Source: Gymnogyps californianus (lineage: Eukaryota; Chordata; Aves; Accipitriformes; Cathartidae). Taken from it: a stretch of DNA of 64,000 nucleotides. The number at the start of each line of letters is the position of its first letter. Position 1 is the first letter of the stretch. The notes beneath the pieces are model-generated. The model was not told the DNA's origin and searched no databases. It worked only from the letters and a program-made list of their open reading frames with translations. Of this stretch, positions 12,334 to 23,984 are shown in pieces. The position numbers were made by a program, and so were the translations under genes. The stretch spans positions 1,550,001 through 1,614,000 of the forward strand of contig NC_059478.1 in the NCBI RefSeq assembly GCF_018139145.2. Direction: 5' to 3'.

Positions 12334-12916
12334 TGTACTGGGTCTGGCTGAGACGGAGTTAATTTTCCCCATAGCAGCCCTCATAGTGCTGTGCTCTGTA
12401 TTGGGAGCTAGAACGGTGCTGGTAACACACCAGGGTTTTGGCTACTGCTGAGCAGTGCTCACACAGCATCCAGGCTGTCTCTCCAACATTCCCCCTCACC
12501 AGTGGGCTGGGGGTGGGCAAGATCTTGGGAGGGGAAACAGCCAGGACAGCTGACCCAAACTGACCAAAGGGATATTCCATACCATGTGACGTCTGCTCAG
12601 CAATAAAAGCTAGGAGAAGAAGGAGGAAGGAGGGGTATTTGTTATTCATGTTTGTCTTCCGGGGCAACTGCTACGCGTACTGAAACCCTGCTTCCCGGGA
12701 AGTGGCTGGACACCACCTGCTGATGGGAAGTAGAGAATAAAATCTTTTTCCTTTGCTTTGCTTTCACGTGTGACCTTTGCTTTTGCTTTATTAAACTGTC
12801 CTTATCTCGACCCACCAGCCTTTCATTGTATTTTCTCTCCCCTCCCACTTGAGGAGGGGGAGTGATAGAGCGGCTTTGGTGGGCACCTGGCGTCCAGCCA
12901 GGGTCAGCCCACCACA
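12334..12916 (+). mobile_element. Solo LTR 1, nested, sense orientation
   Basis: An endogenous retroviral LTR of 583 bp that starts TGTACTGGGTCTGG and ends with CCACCACA, the expected TG...CA termini. It carries a degraded TATA position (aataaaagc at 12602-12610), a polyadenylation signal AATAAA at 12736-12741, and a U5 that ends in a ggtgggcacctgg block near 12879. Flanking 5-mers are GTATC (12329-12333) and GTGTC (12917-12921), a target-site duplication with one mismatch. Its family also supplied solo LTR 2 some 236 bp downstream. The two are alike along their whole length by eye. No internal viral sequence is associated with it, so it is a solo LTR. The U5 shares its organisation with the LTRs at 8348 and 31110. 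Confidence 0.9.
12736..12741 (+). terminator. LTR polyadenylation signal
   Basis: AATAAA in solo LTR 1, followed by the T-rich stretch expected downstream of a cleavage site. The same signal occurs at the equivalent place in solo LTR 2. Confidence 0.7.
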
Positions 12917-13420
12917 GTGTCCCTGCCCAGGTCCCAGCCCTCTGATCTGCCCCACGGGCACTGCTACTCACTGGTTGGTCCAGCTTGGTGCTCACTACAA
13001 ACACGCAATACTCACACACTTGTCCCACAGGGACCCCACACTGGCAGGTCCCCTCGGCTACCAGCACGGCCCCTCCACCTGCCTGATACTCCTGCCCAGA
13101 CCTGAGGGCCCTACCCTTGCTGGTTGGTCCAGCTTGAAGTTTGCTGGTGAATTGTATTGGGTCTAGCCGAGATGGAGTTAATTTTCCCCACAGCAGCCCT
13201 CGTAGTGCTGTGCTCTGTATTGGTAGCTAGAAAGGTGTTGATAACACACCAGGGTTTTGGCTACTGCTGAGCAGTGCTCCCACAGCATCAAGGCTGTCTC
13301 TCCAACATTCCCCCCTCACCAGTAGGCTGGGGGTGGGCAAGATCTTGGGAGGGGACATAGCCAGGACAGCTGACCCAAACTGACCAAAGGGATATTCCAT
13401 ACCATATGACGTCTGCTCAG

Positions 13421-13427
13421 TATAAAA
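13421..13427 (+). promoter_or_regulatory. LTR TATA box
   Basis: TATAAAA in solo LTR 2, about 130 bp upstream of the LTR's AATAAA. A near-CRE TGACGTCT lies just before it, near 13408. Together they form the expected retroviral core promoter, directed rightward. Whether it is still active cannot be seen from sequence. Confidence 0.6.
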
Positions 13428-13556
13428 GCTAGGGGGAGGAGGAGGAAGTGGGGGGCATTCATTTGTTTACGTTTGTCTTCCGGAGCAACTACTACGCGTA
13501 CTGAAACCCTGCTTCCCGGGAAGTGGCCGAACATCGCCTGCTGATGGGAAGTAGAG

Positions 13557-13562
13557 AATAAA
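13557..13562 (+). terminator. LTR polyadenylation signal
   Basis: AATAAA in solo LTR 2, placed as in solo LTR 1 and followed by T-rich sequence. Confidence 0.7.
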
Positions 13563-14883
13563 ATCTTTTGTTTTTCTTTGCTTTCACGCGTGACCTTTGC
13601 TTCTGCTTTATTAAACTGCCCTTATTTCGACCTACGAGCCTTTCGTTTTATTTTCTCCCCCTGTCCAGTTGTGGAGGGAGAGTGATAGAGCGGCTTTGGT
13701 GGGCACCTGGCATCCAGCCAGGGTCAACCCCCTACATGAATACACATGCACACCCCACACACCCACCTCGTCTGGAGGAAATCCCCCAGAAGCCATCACC
13801 AGGCATACAGGCCATGACCTGCAGTCCCGCTCCAGCCACCGGTGCTGAGCCCCTCATTCCCCTCACTCGCTCTGGTCCCCCAACACCTGTTTTTGGGGAC
13901 TCACACTGTTCCTTCCCCCATGGCTGGAGGTTAAAGACACCCCACTGGCTCCAGTAGCTGCACTGGGACCCCACTGGCTCCAGTGGCTGACACCACAGGC
14001 CAGGGGTGCCTACACCCTCAGTCTGACTCCAGTAGCTGGCACCCAGTCCACTCACACTGGTCCCCCCAGTAGCTGGCACTTGGGCCCTGCAGCGCGCGCA
14101 CGCGCAGGCACACACCCCCCCACACCCCCTCCACCCCTCCACCTCCCCTCCCACCCTGCCCCAGGCAGAGAGTGAGATTACGGAGAGAGAGAGTTAAGAA
14201 AGGATTTAATAAGAAGACATAGGATGACAGGACAGACTGTGGTGATCAGGCACAGCGCTCAGCCAGACAAGCGCACTGACCAGCCCCATTTTGTACCCAC
14301 CCAGCCCCTGTTACACTCCCTCCCGCCTACCCGCCTTGTTCCTCCCGGCTCCCCTTCCCCTGCACGTCCCCTTGTTGGTTTGTCTGGTTCCATCCCACCT
14401 GAACCCACCCCCTCCCCATCCTCATGACCAGTTTGTCCCACCTCCCTCTGTCCCCCGGGGCTGCGTTTTTGCCCCCATCCTACTCCACGCGGGCTCAGGC
14501 TGCCCTGTGACTGGATGGCAGCCCAGGCCGCTCCTTCCTGTTCGCCCCTGAAGTGCACCAAGGCCAGGCAGCGCCGCCCGCTGCCCCCAGAGTTGTCTGC
14601 CATTTTGCTGCAGCTGCCATTTTGTCCCTCTTGCACTCCAGGGGATTTCAGGCTCTCCTGGGACTGGTTGTGCGTTTCCTTCAGAGCAGGGGAGCCTCAT
14701 GCCAGTCTGAGCGGGAGGCTGGTGGCAATGATGTGGTTTGCAGACCAGGAGGCTGGCGGGTGGAACAAGGCAGTGAAAAAGCCCTTTGGGAGGAAAAAGG
14801 CAATTTTGCAGAGTTTGACAATGAATGGCAGGGAGATTTTGTGGGTGTGTAACAGTTTTCTAGACACAATGAGGGCATTAAGC

Positions 14884-17800
14884 ACATCTGAATGGTGACA
14901 AGCATTTTACCTAAGTGTACCTGGGCTGTGAGTCTGAAAGACAAAACATGTCCTGAAACACTGAGCTTTTAAAACCATTTTTACGAGGAGTTGCATATCT
15001 CATATTACAGGGAAAATAATTTTTAAACCAATCTTTAAACAAGCTGTGAAAGCACTAAAACATTCACCATTTTTTTACAAAGAACAAAGTGAAAGCTTCC
15101 TTTGCAAAACGTTTTAACAGGTGCTCCAAACCAAGTCTTAGAGAACATCATCTCTTGCTGCACCGGTTTGTGACCAGTCTCCATGAAGAGCTATAACCAC
15201 AGCTCCTATAGGACTTCAAACTTGGAAGTTTAGAGAGAGAGAGATTTGGAGGTTTAAAATTAAGGAAACTGTGCCTCTACTCAGAAAGCTGGGTGGGGTG
15301 GAGGGCATGCATATCATGTGAGGGTCTCTAGAACAAAATAAAGATTTGAAAATGGTTAAAAGCAGACATTCACAGATGAAATTTTCATAGTAGCTGAAAC
15401 AGTGAGAACAGATCAGATAACCATGTACCACATAAACAGACTGCAGTCACACAGCTGTCGACGGGGTGTTTTTGCAAGGCTTCAAAATATGAACCAAAAT
15501 TAAAGAGATCCTCACTGTGAAAGGGAAAAGAAGAAAGTAAACAGCTGTTACTAAAATGGCCAGCCTGGCTCCAGAAATCTAACTGTTGGATGGAAGCCAT
15601 CCCTCAGTGATACTTAATGTTTGGGGCTGGAGTGGATAAGAAAAGGTATGCATTTTACATCATACTGCCCAGCAACACCACCACTAGGATTTTCCCGCAA
15701 AAAACTGTTCCCACACAGCTGGAATAAAATTAGTGAAGAGACAGCCTTTAAAATAGGTCTGCTGGGAAAGACTTTTTTTTTCCTCTGCAAGAAAATCTTT
15801 TGTTGAATAGCAAAAGTTACCTGATTATGCAGCAAAGACAGCTTTTGTTTGTAAACTGGTTATCTTCTACACCTCACTGCATGAAGTTGTTCACCGTACC
15901 TTTTGACAGCCATGTCAGTGACCAGGAAAACTTGTCTCTGACGAGACTGCCCAAGGGAAGTCTAAGCCCACTGTTCCAAGACACCACTGACTTATCAGTC
16001 TTATTAGCTAGAGTAAACCTGTGTCAGTAGACTTTCATAAAGGTCTATAGTTGGGCTAATTCTTTAAAATACAGTTTCAAATGTCACTTCATTGATAAAT
16101 GACTTCTCCCCCCCCCCCAAAGAAATATATTGGATAAAAATGTTCATTTGTCCAACTGGCTGCCATAAATAAATAATAAATAAATAAACTAAATAATTGT
16201 TTTTAACATCACACAAAATTTTATTCCAACTTTTAGAGGCAAGAAATAAATATACATCCAGAGGGGTGGACCTAGTACCGTGTTTAGAAACAGATTAATT
16301 TTAGATTGTTCATTTCTAGTGATGATGACTTCTACATTACATATAATTCTTTTGCAAGGTCACTGACATCTAATGAACTCTGTTTTCTTAAACCGACAAC
16401 GTAGGACCTAGGTATTACATGTAAAATGCATGCATACACACAAGACACATTATATATATATAAAAAATACATATTTAATGTATATGTATGTATATATGTG
16501 CATAGGCTCATAGAAAGAAATCTTCCAAATAAAAAAAAGAACTCTCATATTTAGATTCCAAAAGAAATCAGAAACGTTTTAAGAACTCAGTGCAGTTACA
16601 TTCTCAGGTAACATCATACACTTTATAGGGTACATACGTATATCCTTTAGAGTACCCTTTGTAACCATTTTCTATACCAGATGCGTGCAAAGCCAGAACT
16701 TTAATTTTGGAACGTATATTTTTACTAACCTTCTAACAAAGATTTTTTTGTTTAGAGAATCTTATTAGAACTGTCAATGCGTTTGTTACAAAATCCAATA
16801 CATAAATGTCAACTGCTGTTAGAAACTAACGGAAGAAAATTCTATGCATGCCTGATTTGCTTCTATGTAAGTCACATATATTTTAAATGAGAAAAAATAA
16901 GAAAATAAAGTTCATTGTGTGAATAGTCCAAGAAAAAATCCACTGAAGTCAGCAAAGCGTCTTTTGAATCTTGGAGAACAAGTGGGTCAGAATATGAGTA
17001 GTGGAAAGGAACAACCCCCATACAGTACTAACAGCTGAATGAGAACAGTTAAAGTTCATCCAGTATGTTAGAGAAAAAAAGTTCCTCTTCTCCCCTCTCC
17101 AGCTGTCACTGTCAAACTTATGCATTAGAATCATTGTGTACTACTAGTGTAAAACAGTACACGAGTGCCAAATGAAATGTATACGATTAGTTATACCTTC
17201 TGGGCAACATAAAACGCAGTGACCTCACCATTGTATCTCTTTCTCCGGTAGCAGAGTTGTTGTTTTAGTGGCAAAATCAGGAGCTAGTGAGTGATATAAA
17301 GAAAGTGTAACTAATATAATTCCCAGGTTTTGGTTCTGGAAGTTTTAAGACTATGTGAACTTCATGCATTTGTCATAGTCATGCATTAGGCAAACATTTT
17401 AATTTTGTAGGGGACTATATATTGGGAAATACAATATTTGAATCTGTGAGAAAGACTTATCACTGGAATTAATACAGCCAGATTGTTTCACCATATGTTT
17501 CTCCTAAATTTCCCCAAGTATTCCAGGAGTCAACCAAACTTCAGCATATTATCTCTAGATGCAAAACTAATCTAGACAGCAAGAGACGTGTGTTGTTTAG
17601 TTAACTGAATATTGTGCAGTTCTTGCATGAAATGTGCTATACAGCAGGATAGTATGATACTGTCTAGTATGATAGTATGATGTCTTTTCATTGCGAAGGC
17701 TTAGTTATTGGAATGTATTGTTTATGGATTGTGCTAAATAGCGTGTTGTTCATCACTGTTTCCCCACATAAACTCCCTGACATGCTGTCAACCTGAGATT

Positions 17801-19704
17801 TGTATATTGTCCATTTTGAATTGACACTGGCATTGGAAAAGCACTTAATGAGTTTAAATTTGACATTGAGAAGGAAATCCATGAAGAGGAATAGGCAGAG
17901 AATTAATTTAACCAGCCTTTTAAACAATCAACTTTGCAAACAACTGATCTGCAAGATGCCAGTATCATGCTTACACAATGCTTTTAATTTAACTTCATAG
18001 CAGCAATTATTCTCTTTTAACTCCCAGCACTTTGAGAACGGATAGTTGCAGTAATAATTCATAGGAGTTTCTTTTCCTTGATAAGGAGGCAGAATTTGTG
18101 ATACAGAGTAGCATAACATGGTTTTGCAGTTCAGGTGACAATATTGTCTTTCCGAACTGGGTTGCACTTTAGCAATGAATGATTACAATCAAATTTCTGG
18201 AAGCTGGGTAGAAACAGATATGGTAGAAATGTGTAATGCAACAATATGACTAGTTTCAGTTATCTAATATATTTTGGATACATGCGACACAGATAAAGGG
18301 GGCAAAAAATCAATTTTTGGAGATTTTAAAAAGTAGCTGACACTTGTAAATACTTCATATTACCTGGCAATAATCGTTAATTTGTCTGTAACTCCTCACT
18401 CAAAACAGTAGCTCTAAATCATGAGCCCTTGCAATTCCACTAATATTGCTTGAAATAAATAAATAAAATGGAAAACAAGTAAAATCTAACTTATTTGACA
18501 GCCTAGCTGACTAGACTGAATAGCAAGATCATGCAAATTGCTATTTCTTTGCTCCAATTAAAGTGATTGATAGAGATTGAACAACTGAAAATGCACAAGA
18601 CTTGGCAAAATCTAATTAGCTAAAACTAGAAAAAGCATTACACTGGGCAGATCTGGGCAAATAATTGATTTAGTGGAAAAACTGTGTGTTGGGTGGAAGA
18701 ATGAGGATGGGCTTTGATCAAAGTAAATATTTTGATGATTTCTGCTAAAAGAAAAGATAAGAAGTTGGTTCACATAAAGCTGAAAATGATCTGGCATTCT
18801 TTAAGGTAAATTTTTTTCATAATTTTTACTTGCTTCAACTGAAATATGTCATTCTGAAATAAGCTGAAAAATTAATTTTGAAAATTTAATGAAAAAAACA
18901 TTTAAGCCAATACTGTTCGAGTATACACAAACCATACAATCCGAGTGCAATCCACTCTATGCCATCAGAACACTCAGCATTACTGTCTGCAAATTCCCAG
19001 TTGGTTCTTCAGTTTTGTTTCTCCTCATTAACATTACCTGTTTTAAGCATATACACAGATAAAGGTACTTTATGCCGGCAGTTACTTTAAATGGTCCTTC
19101 CTGATCAAGGACAAAGGATTTCTGTAACATACACAAGCGTCTTTAGAACAGCTTCCCTTGAGATCTTGATTTTGCTTCTCACGTCCTTTATGTTCAGTAC
19201 CACTCTCATTTCAAAAGTTTGTTATGCAATATCTGAGGCGTTGTACTAAAAATAATGAGTTGCCTTCAGGACCAATAGGAAATACTCCATTAATCAGAGA
19301 TACTCAAGCATGTCGGCATCATTATGGGAAATAAAATGAATTATCATTGTTCTGACTTCTAGCACATATGACTACATGGTTCTGACAATTAAGCAAAACC
19401 TCAAATAACCAGTCAAATAAAAAAGAACAGACTTCCATTATTCATATTAAGACATGGATAAGTATATTGTAGGACTCTAGTAGTCTGGAAAAAAGTCTGT
19501 GATTATAAACCTAGAGACATATTGGGAAGGCTATCGTTGATCAGGCCCTTCGAGAGAGGTCCAGCTGTACAAGATATACCCTTGTTTTAGACAGCTGTTT
19601 TTGTTTTTCGCTAGAGCACTACAACTGAAAACTTGTAAAGTTTTCAAGCTTCAGCAATTGATTTTGATAGTTACATTCCTCATACCCCAAAGGGAGCTCC
19701 AGTT
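14884..19704. other. Long AT-rich noncoding stretch
   Basis: No gene, LINE or LTR was recognised in about 4.8 kb. Simple sequence is present: a C run near 16108-16117, AAATA-type repeats near 16165-16195, and TA-rich steps near 16450-16500. Short open frames of 60-80 codons occur on both strands without domains. A few segments (for example 18020-18180) have evenly mixed composition like conserved noncoding DNA, but no firm signal is visible. Confidence 0.5.
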
Positions 19705-19880
19705 TGAGCATGCAGGGATGAGGTTAGAAAAACTAAAGCAAACCTGGAGTTGAATCTGGAAAGGGATGTGAAGGGCAACAAGAAGGGCTTCTAAAGGTAT
19801 ATTAGCAGCAAAAGGAAGATTAGGAAAAACGTGGGTCCACCGGTCAGTGGGGCAAGGAAACCATTCAGTGATTCTCAAAA
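19705..19880 (+). mobile_element. CR1 ORF2 fragment
   Basis: A short internal CR1 piece. On the + strand it reads as ORF2 with LERDVKGNKKGF, then a stop, then RYISSKRKIRKNVG, the same region as the left end of the CR1 copy at 2840. It has no 3' tail, so it is an internal remnant of a deleted or rearranged copy. Confidence 0.8.
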
Positions 19881-21179
19881 AACCAAAGAAATGATAATGT
19901 TATTATTCCTTGAAAGGTGGTTTATTTTAATCCTTGTTTAACAAACACTGAGCATGTATGAAATCACACCCAGAACCTAGACAATGAGCTAAACTAGTTT
20001 GAAGCAACTTGTATCTTATGGGAAAAGGTCCACATGTTGTGTTGCTCTAGGCCCAGTTTGGTATTTTATTGTCTACTACCAAACCTTTAAAATCCTAGCA
20101 TCCTTAACACTGTCTTGATAATTACTTCTCGAACCTTACAAAAGGCAATTCCATTTTCACTTTTACCTTCTCTTAGTAAGAACTAGAAACCTTGTCTCAT
20201 TTCCACCATAACTTCTTTAGAGCTCTAGCTGTCAGAGTCAGTTTTCCGTGTCTCCAGCAGCATCCTGAGGGCTGCAGGTCTGACAGGTCACCTGTGTAGC
20301 AGCTCTGCTGCTCCTTGTCAGCACACATAGCAAAACCCACTGACAAAACTCAAATTGATAAGCCTAAGAGTATCCCAGCTGTTAGTAGCCACTAAAAATG
20401 ATAGTCTGAATAAAATTCAGATAATCAGTTGTATTAATATCATATCCTATTGAATTCCAAACACTTAGTTTTTGTTTAAGCTGTTGCAAATTAGATGAGC
20501 AGAAGGCATGCAATTTAACAGGTCAGCACCTGTTTTTTTGTTAGTGGTTTGTTTGTTTTTTCCTTTCCCAAGAGATCACATTGAGAAGAGTGGAAGGATA
20601 GAGAGATCAGTGCCACAGTTAGAGGAATAACAAGGAATAGTATTCCTTTTGCTATTACAGTCTTTTTCCATCCTTTTTTTTCCTCCTATGTAAATTGGTA
20701 TTTGACAAACCATTAATAGATTCAGAAATTCATCTTAAATAACAACCCATAGGTTACAGTTTTAAGATTCCAGGCCCTTCAAATCTGAAAAATTGAACTG
20801 GAAATGTTGTAAGGATGGTGTCTCCCCCAGGATTTATGCTAACCAGTTCTGTCTCATCAGCTAGTTAGCTTGAAGAAAATCTTTGTAATATATTGACATG
20901 TCTATTTCTGTCTGTCTTGATGCAGAAGGATCAAGCATATGTAAAAGTTTCTCACTGAAGTTATTCAGGGTTTAGTACATTAATAGAAAGTTATTTTGTT
21001 TTCCACAGTACTTGTTCATGAAAGCAATGTGCGTGTTTATTCCTCCCTTGGTGGAAAGTACATGTGTCCTGTCTTGTAAATGGCCAGTCTTAGGCTTACT
21101 TGTAATAGCACAGCATGAGGTTTTTTTCGTGTAAAACCATATGCTTCAAGTGTAAATCTGTTTAGTTTGTCAGTACCTT
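19881..21179. other. Noncoding DNA
   Basis: AT-rich and without recognised genes or repeats. A slightly GC-richer patch at 20225-20330 contains several CAG/CTG steps but no recognisable feature. Confidence 0.5.
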
Positions 21180-21781
21180 CACGTAAAGGAAGAATATTTG
21201 TAAACATGCAAGTGGCAGCACCTCTTCCCACTTGTTCAGGGAAGGGGAATCCAGGGGACTTTGGGATCCAGGGGAGTAGTCCTTCCCAGCTCACTAACCC
21301 GAAGTCCATGGGCTCTCAGACACAGAGGTTGCTCCTGTCCCAGCCTGCTAAAGCCAGGCAGCAGTGGTTCCCTGGCCCTAGGTCCAAACGGGAGTGAGGA
21401 TAAACACATAGCCCCAACACCAACATACCAACACAGAGAAGAGCTGTACCTTTACAGGCACCGCACACACACACAAAAGTGACATTCACGTAAACGTAAA
21501 CAGTACAAATGGCCTGAGCCTGTTCTTACTTGTCAGCTGATCAGGCTTAAAGCATGCAAGCAGATCCCACAGCTACATACTCTCCCACACAATGGGTCTC
21601 TCAGGTAACTGGTGTGCACCTGTGATCATCCCAGTAGCTGATTCCATGGTCCCAGCAGTATCCTACCCCTAGACCAAACACGGCCAAACATGCACCAGTT
21701 GTTTGCTTGCACAAGTTTGGCCATGTTTACATGCACAAGTTTTTTACTTGCAATAACAAACCTTTATCACCCCTCCTCTCA
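21180..21781 (-). mobile_element. Probable antisense ERV LTR
   Basis: A GC-richer block in AT-rich surroundings. Read on the minus strand from 21781, it starts TGAGAGGAGGGG and soon shows three related motifs near 21755-21680 (ACTTGTGCATG, ACTTGTGCAAG and ACTGGTGCATG), spaced like repeated U3 enhancer elements. Farther on, the segments around 21600-21660 and 21230-21300 resemble GC-rich LTR U5 sequence like that at 13.7-14.1 kb. I could not find a matching CA terminus or target duplication, so the left edge is approximate and the assignment is moderate. The alternative is an unrelated GC-rich unique segment. Confidence 0.4.
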
Positions 21782-23830
21782 GTTTTTCTATGCTCATTAT
21801 ACCCCAGTGCCTCCTTTCCCCCACCTTTGTCCCTTACCCATAAGAAGTTTTACCGATTCCCACAATCCCCTTGAAACATCCTTTAAGCTTGCTTTTTCCT
21901 ATGAGACTTATGATGATCTTGTTTCCTTTCTTTTAGTCAATTACCAAGTTCTGAGTGAAGCGCTCCAAGGCTATGCATGAGCAGGTCCTTCCCTGGCCCA
22001 TCCATCAGTGTCCTGTCCTGAATCTTCATTGTCTCCCTTATCTACAGCCTGCCAGGGTTTATGCATCTCTGTGTTTAATCTATTACTTTCCCAGTCTTTT
22101 GCCTTTGTCTTTTATGCTGAAAGTCATTAAACAGATATCCTTAAAAGCCAAACATCTCGCTGTCACACTCAGTGCCTGAATCTCCTTCCCTTGTGAAGCC
22201 TCCTCTTGCTGCTCTCATACATACAGTTAATCACAGGTGTAACATCCTGGTTTCGAGAGAGAATCATTTCCCTTCCTACCCAAAATCAGGATCATCTTTT
22301 CCTCCTCATATCATCTGGTGTCTTTGCCAAAGCTCCCAAGTGTTGTCGTTTTAACTTATTAGTACCTGTCTCTAATTTATACTTCAAAGATCTCTATGCA
22401 TTCTGTGGATCATTCCCTGACTTACCATAGTTATCAACACTAATGACTATGTATGCTGACATACAGCAAAAAAAGCAGTGTTTTTTACTTTATTATATTC
22501 TTCTTCTAGATTCTAGCAACAAAGATCTCTTCACTCAAGTGGGTTTAGCACCTCAAGTCCAAATCTTCTGACTGTGGAGTGGATGCATAGAATTAAAAAA
22601 GTTCAGCTGGTTCTAAAATGCATGAGTGTGCAGGTCACCATTTTGTAAATGGTCACGCCTGCTCTAAGCTGAGAGAGCCCACTGCAAGTCAGAGCTCACA
22701 GACCAGAAGCAGGCTGCTAAACACAATGCAGCTGAGATGTTCTGGTACATTGAGTGAGGAGAAATTTCCCCAAATCTCCATTAATATCTGGGGTGAAATA
22801 CCAACCCCACAGCAATCGATGGCAATACTGCTTCCCCCCCCCTCCCTTTTTTTTTCAGTAGAGGCAGCTTTTCAGGTGTGAATTTTTAGATGTGTATATA
22901 GATCTAGTGTAGGTTTCCAATTCTTTCCACTCAGTTGCTCTCTCTGAATGTCTAATGAATAATGCGACACAAGTTGATGACTGGATGTTGCAGTGGGGCT
23001 TACCAAGTGTTTCTTCAAGTTTACAGACATATATATATCTTGCAACTTTAGCTGCAGCAGCTCTGCGTGATGTTAGGGGAAGACGAGGAGAAAAATTATC
23101 TGTATTTTAAAAAAAGGAAGCAAACTTTTCAAGTACAGTTAAAAAAGTAATTTTGACACCTTCCCCCCCCTCAGTAATCCTTTCTGAACTTATCTTTCCA
23201 TTATATGAAGTTTGCTGTACTCCCTTCTGCTCAAGGGGATCTGGATTTTCTTTAAACTGATGCTGATTTATGTTAAAAATATTTTATTAATTTGGTAATC
23301 TTTATGCAAGGCTTTCAAAATGCAAACAGAACTGTCCTCTGGGAAATACACTCAGCTGGCTTGGGGCTAAAATAGACTGCTTTATAATGTCAAAAGGTGG
23401 CATGAGGGTGAATTTCTTACTGATCTGAGATGCACTGCATGATAGTATCATACCTACAGCCATAATTTTAATGATAATTTATTGTTACTGAGAAGGGGAA
23501 AAGGAGGTCAGATCTGTATATTGGTTCAGCGAGCACGTGCTGTTACTCATTCTCTTGCTCAGTTTTTGCAGAGATGATGGAGAGGAAAAATAAAGCATAA
23601 TGCATTCTCAAGGTTGCCAGGAGCAACTAATGCTTCCAAATTGGTATTCATGTTTTATTACATCTTAAATTTCAGCACCTTAAAAACAATAAAGGAAATT
23701 GCATTTTCACAAAGAATCTTCCTTCAGGGAATGTACTTCAAGTTTACTATCTTTTTTCTGATGTCTTTGTCCATGTATTATGAACTCCTTGTTTCAAAAA
23801 GAATATATATATGTTCATGTTATATATAAG
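21782..23830. other. Noncoding, partly pyrimidine-rich DNA
   Basis: The portion 21782-22440 is C/T-rich on the + strand with several short overlapping frames (60-96 codons) that show no domain. C runs lie near 22835 and 23163. No recognisable element is present. It could be old retroviral internal sequence next to the LTR, but no conserved motif supports that. Confidence 0.4.
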
Positions 23831-23984
23831 TGCAAAGACAAGTGTATATAATTCCATGTTCCTGAAAGCTTACAAATTTGATTCCTCTAAAGCATATACG
23901 TACAGTCCTAGTAAGTCTTTTAGAGGAACCATATTTGTAAGCTTTCAGGAACACGGAATTATCTATTCACTTATCTTTCTACAG
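23831..23984. repeat. Long imperfect inverted repeat (hairpin)
   Basis: Two arms of about 65 bases, 23831-23895 and 23917-23984, are reverse complements with only scattered mismatches. The best-matched core is gttcctgaaagcttacaaat at 23858-23877, mirrored by atttgtaagctttcaggaac at 23933-23952. The spacer is only about 20 bases, so single-stranded RNA or DNA would fold into a long stem. A miniature inverted-repeat transposon or a precursor of a small RNA are both possible. I recognise neither a known MITE terminus nor a known microRNA. Confidence 0.85.

Larger units (their letters stand above)
13153..13736 (+). mobile_element. Solo LTR 2, nested, sense orientation
   Basis: A 584-bp LTR of the same family and orientation as solo LTR 1. 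It starts TGTATTGGGTCTAGCC and ends CCCCTACA. The 5 bases on each side are identical, TGAAT at 13148-13152 and TGAAT at 13737-13741. This is a perfect 5-bp target-site duplication, which shows an independent insertion followed by LTR-LTR recombination. Unlike solo LTR 1 it keeps a clean TATA box, TATAAAA at 13421-13427, and the polyadenylation signal AATAAA at 13557-13562. A 5-bp duplication fits class III (ERVL-like) elements, but I cannot assign the family without a library. Confidence 0.92.
12110..14883 (-). mobile_element. Antisense GC-rich ERV LTR, interrupted
   Basis: Three pieces (12110-12333, 12917-13152, 13737-14883) appear to be one older minus-strand retroviral LTR split by two younger solo LTRs. 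On the minus strand, a U3-like region runs down from about 14880. Near 14210 comes an ATTAAA-type polyadenylation signal followed by a pyrimidine-rich stretch, at 14165-14215, typical of an R/U5 boundary. Below it is a long GC-rich U5-like region with imperfect tandem units containing CAGCTACTGGAG at 13930-14080, and a duplicated caagctggaccaaccag at 12971-12987 and 13120-13136. GC content and CpG density fall sharply outside this block. The outer edges are approximate because I could not find paired TG/CA ends with a duplication. Frames of 92-140 codons inside are GC-rich antisense or chance frames. Confidence 0.6.

Noticed and set aside
12334..13736. Interpretation as one provirus with paired LTRs and a 236-bp internal remnant
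   Set aside because: Each LTR has its own flanking 5-bp duplication. The 236-bp interior resembles the outer GC-rich sequence and not a retroviral leader.
12176..14898. Many frames of 60-141 codons on both strands
   Set aside because: The block is GC-rich LTR sequence where stop codons are rare. No domain is visible and frames on opposite strands overlap.
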